64,000 nt of DNA. It comes from Hymenobacter properus (GTDB lineage: Bacteria > Bacteroidota > Bacteroidia > Cytophagales > Hymenobacteraceae). Positions within the stretch are counted from its first letter, which is position 1; the number at the start of each line of letters is the position of its first letter. Position numbers and translations under genes: made by a program. This document shows positions 41,478-49,206 of the stretch, one piece after another. The notes beneath the pieces are model-generated. The model was given only the letters and a program-made list of their open reading frames with translations, did not search any database and was not told the origin of the DNA. The stretch is taken from positions 124,001-188,000 of the forward strand of contig NZ_JADQDP010000004.1 of the NCBI RefSeq assembly GCF_015694735.1. The letters run 5' to 3'.

Positions 41478-42395
41478 TCAGCGTTTCCACAACTCGTCGA
41501 ACAGCCGGTAGTGCGAGAGCAGTGTCTGCGGCAGGGTGGCGGCATCCATCGCGACTCGGTTGAACTCGGAGTTAGCCACTTCGGTGGCGGCCAGAAACAC
41601 ATGACACGGGTACAGCTGCTTGCTCAAACCGTGGCGGCGGGCAGCTGGGGCCCTTCGCAGGGCCTGGTCGAACTCCTGGGTGAGCGGCAGGGAGCCAGCA
41701 GCCGGGTTGGCTGGCCCCACCCGGTGCTGCTCGTAGTAGGCTTCGCGCGCGGCCGGGTCGGGGAAGAACACATTGGCCAGTGAATACCGGTAGGGCATCA
41801 GGCAATCGGCCAGGAAGAGATGGCGGGTTGAAATGTAGTCGTAGCCCAAATCGATGGCGACTTCGCGGGACCGGGCAATGAGCTGCTCCAGTTCTGGCGC
41901 GAAGGTATTCTGCACCATACGGTTGGCAAGCAACTGCTTCAACAGCCAGCCGTCGTTGGCCATGCCGTTGCGCTCGCGGGGCGCCAGGTTGCCCACCAAC
42001 ATGGCGGCCGCCACCAGGGTCAACGAAAACATGAATAGTTTCAGGGCCCCGTGCAGGTCAAATACCAACGCACCGCAGAACCCGAGCGCCGCCACCGCGA
42101 ACGCACCTACCGCTCCGCCCAACACCATGATTATCTGCTGGGTGGTGGTCATGTTCTGGCTGCTTGGCACGCAACGCCCGACGTTCCAAAAAAAGCTTCG
42201 CTTCGCGTAAATTTCCAGTAGGCCGAGCTGCGTTCGCCACGAATTGGCGCTGTCGTCGTAGGAACCCAGGTACACCGTCACCTTGGCGCGGGTGAACAGC
42301 AGCGCCGGCAAGGCATGCCCCAGCTCATGCAGCACAATAAGTAGAGGCCACACTATCAATCGCAGCCCCAACATAACTCCCAGGAAGAAAAACAT
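41478..42395 (-). CDS. M50-like membrane metalloprotease with ClpN-like C-terminal repeats
   Basis: This 305-residue protein begins with a membrane helix bearing HELGH at 23-27, the zinc motif of site-2 proteases. A second feature, NLAPRE, then NGMANDGWL with Asp148, resembles the NxxPxxxLDG segment that supplies the third ligand, and three further hydrophobic stretches lie between. The C-terminal 130 residues contain two repeats that resemble Clp N-terminal (R) domains: ARSREVAIDLGYDYISTRHL and ALRRAPAARRHG to YPCHVFLAATEV. I infer membrane proteolysis joined to a substrate or partner-binding module. Catalytic activity is not proven. Confidence 0.75.
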   Translation of the reverse strand: MFFFLGVMLGLRLIVWPLLIVLHELGHALPALLFTRAKVTVYLGSYDDSANSWRTQLGLLEIYAKRSFFWNVGRCVPSSQNMTTTQQIIMVLGGAVGAFAVAALGFCGALVFDLHGALKLFMFSLTLVAAAMLVGNLAPRERNGMANDGWLLKQLLANRMVQNTFAPELEQLIARSREVAIDLGYDYISTRHLFLADCLMPYRYSLANVFFPDPAAREAYYEQHRVGPANPAAGSLPLTQEFDQALRRAPAARRHGLSKQLYPCHVFLAATEVANSEFNRVAMDAATLPQTLLSHYRLFDELWKR

Positions 42396-42425
42396 GTCGT
42401 GCTAAGCCAGCTTATGGGTGTGGCG

Positions 42426-42433
42426 CAAAGCTA
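42426..42433 (-). promoter_or_regulatory. -7 promoter box (TAGCTTTG) of the M50-like gene
   Basis: On the minus strand TAGCTTTG matches TAnnTTTG exactly, 30 bases before the ATG at 42395. Confidence 0.5.
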
Positions 42434-42506
42434 ACCAGAACGGAACGATGCAGGCACAAGCCCAAGTACTATTGGGAATCAGTATCTTGCGGGCCAACAC
42501 CACTTC

Positions 42507-43139
42507 ATGCACCTAAATCTGATTGACACCAACCCCGAGGTGACCGACGCCTGGGAAAAAGTTTTTGCCGACGTGCCGCAGGTTACCATTCACCTCGGCT
42601 CCATTTTCGATTACCCCGCCGATGCGCTTATCAGCCCGGCCAACAGCTTCGGATACATGAACGGCGGGCTGGATTTTGCCATCTCCAAAAACCTGGGCTG
42701 GCACCTGGAGAAGGACCTACAGCGCCTCATCCGCGAAAAATATTACGGGGAATTGCTGGTAGGGCAGGCCGACATTATTGCCACCGGCCACGCCGATTTC
42801 CCCTACCTGATTGCGGCGCCCACCATGCGCACGCCCATGACTATCACGCGCGGCCCCAACGTGTACCTGGCCATGAAAGCCATTCTGAAGCTGGTGCGCT
42901 ACGGCAAGCTGGCCTCGGGCCAAGCCGTGAGTGAGGTGGTGAAGACGCTGGCCGTGCCGGGGCTGGGAACGGGCGTCGGGCAAGTCCGGCCATTGGTGTG
43001 CGCCCGGCAAATGCGCCTGGCCTGGGAAGACGTGATGCAGGAGAAGTTTGCCACCGAAACGGGCTGGGAAGAAATGTGCTCGAACTATGCCTACTTCTAC
43101 ACCCACAACCGGCCTGATATCAAGTACGACATCTATTAA
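42507..43139 (+). CDS. Macro domain protein
   Basis: This 210-residue protein has a macro domain, the fold that binds ADP-ribose or removes it from proteins: GSIFDYPADALISPANSFGY, MNGGLDFAISK, and VKTLAVPGLGTGVGQVRP as the phosphate-binding loop. The SPANSFGYMNGGLD stretch is typical of the branch also found in phage and stress proteins. No signal peptide. It is divergent from the M50-like gene, and its stop lies five bases from the stop of the aspartyl protease-like gene. Which ADP-ribosylation it answers to is unknown. Confidence 0.9.
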   Translation: MHLNLIDTNPEVTDAWEKVFADVPQVTIHLGSIFDYPADALISPANSFGYMNGGLDFAISKNLGWHLEKDLQRLIREKYYGELLVGQADIIATGHADFPYLIAAPTMRTPMTITRGPNVYLAMKAILKLVRYGKLASGQAVSEVVKTLAVPGLGTGVGQVRPLVCARQMRLAWEDVMQEKFATETGWEEMCSNYAYFYTHNRPDIKYDIY

Positions 43140-43144
43140 GCATT

Positions 43145-44131
43145 TCAACGCCTGGGCGCTACGACCACCCCAAACCGCCCGCCCTTCACATCCAGAATGA
43201 GCGTGTGCTGGCTGAACACTTTGTTGCCAAGCATGCCGCCCATGCCCGAGAAGCGCATTAGCGTGCGTTGCATGAAGGTGGTGCCATCTATGTAGGTGAC
43301 GGTGCCGAGCGGCAGGGCTGTGGCGCCAATTTGCAGCCGGGCGGCGGTGGGCGCGGTGTGAGCCGTCAGGGTTTTGCCCCAGGAATTGACCGGCGTGACT
43401 TGGTCGGGGGCGCCCGGTTGGGCTAGTTCCTGCCACGATGCCTGCGAGGTGAGCAAGGCGAAGGCGCTACTGCCTGAGTCGAAAAGCAACTGTTTATCGG
43501 TGCCTTGCAGGCCGGCACTCAGCAGCACGCGCCGCTGCTCAAACGCCAGCGGAGCAAACACAGCGCGGCGGGCCAAGCTATCGGGTACGTCGGTACGCAG
43601 TTCAAAGCGCTGGCGGGCGTAGTCGATGACCAATACGCGGCCTTCCAGCAAGTCGGTGCCTAATGTTCCGATGACGAAGGGCGCGGTGCTGTCGGCTGGC
43701 AGCGTACGGGCGCCCATTTCCCGTACCCGAATGGTGCGCGCTGCTACCTGGCCCTGACCGATGGTGAACGGAAAGTTCTGGAGGGCGCCAGCCTGGGGTT
43801 TCAGGGCTGGGCTGGCAGCGGGGTAGCTGGCCTGCAGAGCCGCCAGCGCGTGTGAGTAGAGCAGTGTGTAAGGCGCGCCGGTGTCGAATTGCAGGTAGCA
43901 GGTGCGCGGGCAGTTGGGCAGCAAGATGGGCACCAGCAGCACGGCGTGGGGCGTGATACGAGTGGCGGTGGTATCGGCGCGCCACGCGAAGCGGGTAGTG
44001 GCTGGCAGCTGCGAAACGGTGAGCTGATTGGCGGGCGCCTGGAACTGCTGGCGGAAGTAGAAGTAGCCACCGATGCCGGCTAAAACAAACAGGGCAAAGA
44101 TGGCCAGCAGGACTTTAAACAGGACTTTCAT
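43145..44131 (-). CDS. Membrane-anchored aspartyl protease-like protein
   Basis: This 328-residue protein has an N-terminal membrane anchor (VLFKVLLAIFALFVLAGIGGY) and two retropepsin-like halves. The first contains CYLQFDTGAPYTLL, the second KQLLFDSGSSAFALL, each with the DT/SG of a catalytic Asp, and GTLGTDLLEGRVLVIDY is the following family loop. Bacteroidota relatives are usually called aspartyl proteases or retropepsin-like proteins without proven activity. Exported, probably periplasmic. Confidence 0.85.
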   Translation of the reverse strand: MKVLFKVLLAIFALFVLAGIGGYFYFRQQFQAPANQLTVSQLPATTRFAWRADTTATRITPHAVLLVPILLPNCPRTCYLQFDTGAPYTLLYSHALAALQASYPAASPALKPQAGALQNFPFTIGQGQVAARTIRVREMGARTLPADSTAPFVIGTLGTDLLEGRVLVIDYARQRFELRTDVPDSLARRAVFAPLAFEQRRVLLSAGLQGTDKQLLFDSGSSAFALLTSQASWQELAQPGAPDQVTPVNSWGKTLTAHTAPTAARLQIGATALPLGTVTYIDGTTFMQRTLMRFSGMGGMLGNKVFSQHTLILDVKGGRFGVVVAPRR

Positions 44132-44268
44132 GGCTGCAGAAATAAGGGGTGGAAGACTGGGTCAAAACTACCCGGCCCCCTCCCCCATTCCCGGCGCCAT
44201 TGTAACGACATTTTAACGCCACTTAGATTAACCTATTGACCATCAGATAGCAACATTTCAACCTTTAC

Positions 44269-44922
44269 CTACAGTCGGATGGGGTAAATGTCGAGCCGAC
44301 CGCGCCGTAGCAGCAGTTGATTGTAGCCCACCGTCACCACATTGACCAGATAAGTGAGCACAAAAACGGCCAGAAACACGCCCTTCAGCACCACCCCAAA
44401 GTAGAAGAACATGGCCGCTTGCAGCAGCAGCACCATGAGGTAGCTGAAGAAGCTGGCCACCTGCCACAGTACCTGAAACCCCAGCACCCGCCGGCCCACC
44501 TCCGCAGCGTGGGCGGTGTGGTGGCGGTGCTTGCGCCACAGCAGGTAGGGCACCAGCAGGTTGAGAAAGGGAAACACCAACAGGCACAGCGCGCTCAGGT
44601 TGAGCAGTTCCAGCAAATGCGGGTCGGAACGCAGCGCAGGTGGAGCGGGTGCAGAAGGCGCGGCGGCAAGTAGCGGTTCAGTTCCCACGCGGGTGGGTTC
44701 TCCGGCATCTAGCTCGGCCCCCGGCTCAGGCACCATGAGCAAGGCTTCGAGCGGCACGTCGAGGGCCGTGGCCAGGGCCTGCACAGTGTGGCCGCGCGGC
44801 ACAGTTTCGCCTTGTTCCACCCGCTGAATGGTGCGCAAGCTCACGCCCGACTGTTCGGCCAAAAGCTCTTGCGAATAGCCTTTGCTTTTGCGCAGGGCTT
44901 GAATGCGGGCGGCCGAGAACAT
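44269..44922 (-). CDS. HTH transcriptional regulator fused to a DUF4870-like membrane domain
   Basis: This 217-residue protein has an XRE-type helix-turn-helix at residues 5-60 (IQALRKSKGYSQELLAEQSG, SLRTIQRVEQGET). A Pro-Ala-rich linker follows, then three or four membrane helices (LLELLNLSALCLLVFPFLNL and LGFQVLWQVASFFSYLM among them), matching DUF4870. Such proteins probably report on membrane state directly to DNA, which is inference. It is downstream of the rhomboid genes and may be cotranscribed with them. Confidence 0.85.
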   Translation of the reverse strand: MFSAARIQALRKSKGYSQELLAEQSGVSLRTIQRVEQGETVPRGHTVQALATALDVPLEALLMVPEPGAELDAGEPTRVGTEPLLAAAPSAPAPPALRSDPHLLELLNLSALCLLVFPFLNLLVPYLLWRKHRHHTAHAAEVGRRVLGFQVLWQVASFFSYLMVLLLQAAMFFYFGVVLKGVFLAVFVLTYLVNVVTVGYNQLLLRRGRLDIYPIRL

Positions 44923-44943
44923 GCGCGAATTGCTGCGAAAAAC

Positions 44944-45858
44944 TTACTGCTGGCTGGCCCGGAACAGTTTTTGCTTTTCCTCCTTGCTCAGACTCTCATA
45001 GCCCGAGCGCGAAATCTTATCCAGGATGGTGTCGATTTCGTCTTGCAGGGGCTGGCCGGGGGCAACGGGCTTCTTGGCGCCGCTGGCCGAGGCAGTGGTC
45101 ACCGTTTCGGGGCGGCGCGTGGTGCTGCTCACACGCATGGCCGGCCGGCTGCTGGTAAGGCGGCTGAAAAAATTACCCACGGCCTGCACGGGGCGGCCCA
45201 GGTCGCGCCCGGCCTGCAGCTGCTTGATGAACACGAAGCCCAGCAGAGCGCCCCCCAAGTGGGCCAGCATGCCGCCAGGGTTGCCCGAGAGGCCGGCGAT
45301 GGAAAGAATGATGACAACCGCCGCAATCCACTTAATGCGCACCGGGCCGATGAGAATCAGCATGAAGGTATAATCGGGCAGCAGCGTGGCCGCAGCCACG
45401 ATGACTGCCGTGACGGCGCCCGAAGCTCCCACCACCAGCTGGCCGGCGGCAGCGTACGGCATCAGCACCGGAATGAGGTTGTAGCCGAGCAGGCAGGTGG
45501 CGGCCCCCACCAGAGCGCCCAGCACGTAGACGCTCACCAGGCGCCGGTCGCCGAGGTATTCCTGCAGTAGTTGCCCAAACCAGTACAGCTGCAGCATATT
45601 GAATAAGATGTGCAGGAAGCCCTGGTGAGTGAAGGCATAGGTGAGCACCGTCCAGGGGTGGCGGGCCACCTCGCCGAGGTTGGCCGACAGCTCCAGCTGG
45701 CTCATGACCCGGAACAGGACACCGGGCGACTGCGAAAGGTAGGTGCCGGCTTCGAGCAGCACCACGCCCACAAACACCAGCACGTTAAGCCAGATGAGCT
45801 TAACGAGGGCGTTGTCGCGCCGGCTGAAAGCGAGGCGAATGTCTTGAACGATGCTCAT
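44944..45858 (-). CDS. Rhomboid family intramembrane serine protease
   Basis: This 304-residue protein has six membrane helices with the rhomboid dyad: the Ser of VVGASGAVTA and the His of AHLGGALLGF. QGFLHILFNMLQLYWFG holds the conserved HxxxN-type pair of helix 2. A cytosolic tail of about 90 residues (ending EEKQKLFRASQQ) carries no domain I know. It lies downstream of a second rhomboid and mutL. The start MSIVQDIRLAFSRRDN follows an exact -7 box. Confidence 0.93.
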   Translation of the reverse strand: MSIVQDIRLAFSRRDNALVKLIWLNVLVFVGVVLLEAGTYLSQSPGVLFRVMSQLELSANLGEVARHPWTVLTYAFTHQGFLHILFNMLQLYWFGQLLQEYLGDRRLVSVYVLGALVGAATCLLGYNLIPVLMPYAAAGQLVVGASGAVTAVIVAAATLLPDYTFMLILIGPVRIKWIAAVVIILSIAGLSGNPGGMLAHLGGALLGFVFIKQLQAGRDLGRPVQAVGNFFSRLTSSRPAMRVSSTTRRPETVTTASASGAKKPVAPGQPLQDEIDTILDKISRSGYESLSKEEKQKLFRASQQ

Positions 45859-45887
45859 GGCTCGTGTCAGCAATTAAATCAGGTGCA

Positions 45888-45895
45888 CAAAAATA
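45888..45895 (-). promoter_or_regulatory. -7 promoter box (TATTTTTG) of the first rhomboid gene
   Basis: On the minus strand TATTTTTG matches TAnnTTTG exactly, 29 bases before the ATG at 45858. Confidence 0.45.
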
Positions 45896-45938
45896 GCGGG
45901 CCGCGGGTGCTGCGGCGGGCTATAGCATCAACCGCGTT

Positions 45939-46739
45939 TTAGCGAAACCGTTCCCGGCCACTGCCGCCTTCCCATATTTTGAGCGCAATAAAGGCGACCA
46001 GTGCCCCGCCCAAATGCGCAAAATGCGCAATGTCATCGCCGGGCACCCGGTGCGTGCCGCGGTAAAGCTCGTACATGATGTCGACGAAGACGAGATACTT
46101 GGCCTTAATGGGAAAGGGGATGAACAGCAGGTACATCTCCAGGTTCGGAAACAGGTAGGCAAACGCGAAGAGAATCCCGAAAACTGCGCCCGACGCGCCC
46201 AGCATGCCCGCGGCGCGCGAATCGCGCACGTAAGCCACCGCTTCGCCAATTTCCCGGTTGGCCTGGGCGATGTAAGCTTGGTTTTGGGGCTCGCGGTCCA
46301 GCGCAACAGCCAGGTCCTGGTAGCCGGAAGCTTCGGGCAGGTGCTTTTCGAAGAAGCCGACATAGTCCGGTCCGCTCGGTGCCTGCCGGAACTCCCGCTG
46401 CGACTGTTCCATGCGATAAATCTCGACGGCACGCACGCCGTCGTAGCATAGGCCGGCCCCCACCCCGCACACCAGCCAAAAGGTCAGAAACCGCGTCGCC
46501 CCCCACAGTTGCTCCAACCGGGGCCCGAACACGAGCAGGGCCAGCATATTGGAGAAAAGGTGCCCCCAGCCGCTGTGCAGAAACATGTAAGTAAAAAACT
46601 GCCAGGGATAGTAGAGCGGCGTGCCAATGGGATACAGACTGCCTATCTGGGTGAGCAATGGCAGCAGGCTTTGCTGGGCAACGAGAAAAAGCACGTTAGC
46701 AATCAACAGGTTGCGAACCGTGGGGGTGAGATTAAACAT
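45939..46739 (-). CDS. Rhomboid family intramembrane serine protease (paralogue)
   Basis: This 266-residue protein has the rhomboid pattern: HSGWGHLFSNMLALLVFGP, the Ser of LGASGAVFG and the His of IAHFAHLGGAL. A large loop of about 65 residues (REFRQAPSGPDYVGFFEKHL and beyond) between helices is longer than in its neighbour. Probable -7 box TACCTTCG lies just upstream (46745-46752). ATG at 46739 (MFNLTPTVRNLL) is preferred over an upstream start. Confidence 0.93.
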   Translation of the reverse strand: MFNLTPTVRNLLIANVLFLVAQQSLLPLLTQIGSLYPIGTPLYYPWQFFTYMFLHSGWGHLFSNMLALLVFGPRLEQLWGATRFLTFWLVCGVGAGLCYDGVRAVEIYRMEQSQREFRQAPSGPDYVGFFEKHLPEASGYQDLAVALDREPQNQAYIAQANREIGEAVAYVRDSRAAGMLGASGAVFGILFAFAYLFPNLEMYLLFIPFPIKAKYLVFVDIMYELYRGTHRVPGDDIAHFAHLGGALVAFIALKIWEGGSGRERFR

Positions 46740-46781
46740 GAAGCGAAGGTAAGACGCCGTGCCCACCGCATGGCCGGCGGG

Positions 46782-48851
46782 TCACTTACGGAAAAAATCG
46801 GCCAGTTGCTGCCCGTCCAGCAGCACCAGGGTTTTGCGGCCGTCGGGGGTGTAGCCGGGCGTTTGGCAGGCAAACAGGCGGTCGGCCAGGGCGCTGAGCT
46901 CGGCTTCGGGCAGGCGGGTGCCGGCCGTGCCGGCGGCCACGCGGCGGGCCAGCGCCCGGGCCAGGCGCTCGCTCTGGTCGAGCTTGAGCGGGCCGGCCGT
47001 GGTGCGGAACTGCTCAATCAGGCCTTCCAGCAGCTCCTTTTCGTTCTGGGCTGGCATGCCGGCCGGAATGGCCTCCACGGCAATGGTGTTGGGCCCGAAC
47101 TCCGTGAAAATGAAGCCCAGCGCGTGCAGCGGCTCGGTGAGCTCGCGCAGCACGGCAAAATCGGCGGGCGAAAACGTAACCGTGCGCGGAAACAGCAGCG
47201 TTTGCGACGAGCCCACAGCCTGGCCCAGTTCCTGCCGGTACTGCTCGTACAGAATCCGCTCGCGCGCCGCCTCCTGGTCAATCAGCAGCACCCCCGACTT
47301 CACCGGCACCAGCACATAGCGCTGCTGCACCTGCACCGCCCGGCTGGCCGCGCCGCCCTCACGGGCGGGCACGGCCGGGGCAGTGGGCCCCGCGTCGGGC
47401 ATGGTCAGGCCCAGCGAGAAATCCGGCTTTTCGACCGGGGGCGCGGCCAGTTCGGCGGGCGCATCGGCCTCGAAGCTGCGCACCACGGGGTTGTCGGCAC
47501 CCACGGTGCGGTCTTCGCGCACGGGCTGGCCCAGTTCGCGGTAGAAAGCTTCGAGCTCGCGCCGGGCCTGCTCGGTGGGGCGGGGCGGCAGCTGGCGCTC
47601 GTAGCCGTCGCGCCGGGTTTCGGGCGAGAAGTTCGAGAAGCCTGAGTTGTTGGCGGCGGGGCTGCGCGTGGCCGCCGCAGCCGCAGCAGCCAGCGCATCG
47701 GGCCGGAAGGTGTCGGCGGCGCTGGCGGCCCGGGCCGCGGGGGTGGCGGCAGGCAGGTGGTCGTTGGCGGTAGTGGGCGCTTCGCCCGTGCCCTTGCCCG
47801 CCCGCAGCGGCCGGATGGGCGCAAAATTCACGTCGCCGTCGAAATCCAGCGAGGGCGCGATGTTGTGGATGCCCAAGCTTTGCTTCACGGCGGCGCGCAC
47901 CACGGCGTACACGGTTTTCTCGTCCTCGAACTTGATTTCCGTTTTGGTGGGGTGTACGTTGATGTCGATGGTCTTGGGGTCAAGCTCCAGAAACAGCACG
48001 TAGAAGGGGTGCGTGTCGCGGGCCAGCAGGCCTTCGTAGGCCGCCAGTACGGCGTGGTTGAGGTAGGCCGAGCGGATGAAGCGGTTGTTTACGAAGAAGA
48101 ACTGGTCGCCCCGGCTTTTCTTGCTCGACTCCGGCTTGCCCACGAAGCCGCGCACCGAAATGGCGTGCGTTACTTCCTCGCAGGCCGCCAGCTGTTCCTT
48201 ATAGCCGTTGCCCAACAGGGCCACAATGCGCTGGCTGAGCTTGCCGGCCGGCAGGCCAAATACCTCCAAATCATTTTGGTAGAGTGAAAAGGCAATCTGC
48301 GGGTTGGCAAGGGCTACGTGCTGAAACTCGTCGAGAATGTGCCGCATTTCCACGGCGTTACTCTTTAGGAAGTTGCGGCGGGCGGGCACGTTGAAGAACA
48401 GGTTCTTCACCGAAATGCTGGTGCCGTCGGGACAGGCCGTGGGCTGCTGGCTGGTGATTTGGGAACCCTCTACAAGCAGCAGCGTGCCGGTGTCGTGCTC
48501 GCGCTGCTTGGTGCGGATTTCAACCTGGGCCACGGCCGCGATACTGGCCAGCGCCTCGCCGCGGAAGCCGAGCGTGCGAATTTTAAATAGGTCTTCGGTA
48601 GAGCGGATTTTGCTGGTGGCATGGCGCTCCAGGCTCATGCGGGCGTCGGTGGGGCTCATGCCCGCGCCGTTGTCGACTACCTGCACGAGCTGCTTGCCAG
48701 CCTCTTTCACAATGAGTTGAACCTGAGTGGCGCCGGCATCGACGGCATTTTCCAGCAGTTCCTTCACCACCGAGGCGGGGCGCTGCACCACCTCGCCGGC
48801 CGCAATCTGGTTGGCGAGGTATTCGGGAAGCAGGTGAATAATATCAGGCAT
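46782..48851 (-). CDS. mutL: DNA mismatch repair protein MutL
   Basis: This 689-residue protein links MutS to strand cutting. The N-terminal GHKL ATPase has LLENAVDAGATQV, DNGAGM and GFRGEALASI. A long linker rich in Ala, Pro and Arg (about residues 350-490) precedes the C-terminal dimer domain. The endonuclease motif, normally DQHA-x2-E-x4-E, reads DQEAARERILYE at residues 525-536, so the His is replaced by Glu; the C-terminal CxxxR-type part is FACQTPGYTPDGRK in place of CPHGRP. It heads the rhomboid gene pair on the same strand. ATG at 48851. Confidence 0.95.
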   Translation of the reverse strand: MPDIIHLLPEYLANQIAAGEVVQRPASVVKELLENAVDAGATQVQLIVKEAGKQLVQVVDNGAGMSPTDARMSLERHATSKIRSTEDLFKIRTLGFRGEALASIAAVAQVEIRTKQREHDTGTLLLVEGSQITSQQPTACPDGTSISVKNLFFNVPARRNFLKSNAVEMRHILDEFQHVALANPQIAFSLYQNDLEVFGLPAGKLSQRIVALLGNGYKEQLAACEEVTHAISVRGFVGKPESSKKSRGDQFFFVNNRFIRSAYLNHAVLAAYEGLLARDTHPFYVLFLELDPKTIDINVHPTKTEIKFEDEKTVYAVVRAAVKQSLGIHNIAPSLDFDGDVNFAPIRPLRAGKGTGEAPTTANDHLPAATPAARAASAADTFRPDALAAAAAAATRSPAANNSGFSNFSPETRRDGYERQLPPRPTEQARRELEAFYRELGQPVREDRTVGADNPVVRSFEADAPAELAAPPVEKPDFSLGLTMPDAGPTAPAVPAREGGAASRAVQVQQRYVLVPVKSGVLLIDQEAARERILYEQYRQELGQAVGSSQTLLFPRTVTFSPADFAVLRELTEPLHALGFIFTEFGPNTIAVEAIPAGMPAQNEKELLEGLIEQFRTTAGPLKLDQSERLARALARRVAAGTAGTRLPEAELSALADRLFACQTPGYTPDGRKTLVLLDGQQLADFFRK

Positions 48852-48982
48852 AGGAGGTAGCGCACGCTTCAGCTGGCGCTTGGAGAACTTGAGAAAGCTA
48901 ATCGGCACGGAGACAAGCGAAACCGTGCCCGACAATAAGCAAAAATCGGCCGCGTTATAAACCCGTAGCGGGAGTTTTTGCG

Positions 48983-48990
48983 TACCTTTG
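48983..48990 (+). promoter_or_regulatory. -7 promoter box (TACCTTTG) of the GH3 fusion gene
   Basis: TACCTTTG matches TAnnTTTG exactly; it is the same octamer as in front of bamD and the OstA-like gene. It implies a long leader that includes the hairpin at 49096-49136. Confidence 0.5.
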
Positions 48991-49095
48991 CGGCCAAAAT
49001 GACCGACTGCACGTAATCGGTGTTTGCTGGTTAGTAGTCAGATTAAGAGCTTTTTCTTCCGACTACTGCCTATCAAGCACCGACTCCCTTTTGCT

Positions 49096-49136
49096 AGCAG
49101 TGGAACCTCCGAACCCGGCCCGGGGGTTCCGCTGCT
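49096..49136 (+). promoter_or_regulatory. Strong hairpin in the leader of the GH3 fusion gene
   Basis: AGCAGTGGAACCTCCG (49096-49111) pairs with CGGGGGTTCCGCTGCT (49121-49136), with two G-T pairs. It is not followed by a T-run. It may be a leader structure or the remains of an intergenic palindrome. Confidence 0.5.
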
Positions 49137-49206
49137 ACCCACGACAAAAGTACGGCCTCCGCGGCCCGTTTGCCCATTGAACCAACCCACCAACCCCAAG
49201 GGGCTG

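Larger units (their letters stand above)
48852..49206. other. 355-base divergent region with promoter and hairpin
   Basis: This lies between mutL and the GH3 fusion. It contains the exact -7 box at 48983-48990 and a strong hairpin at 49096-49136, with no gene. The 5' leader of the GH3 fusion would then be about 210 bases. Confidence 0.55.
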
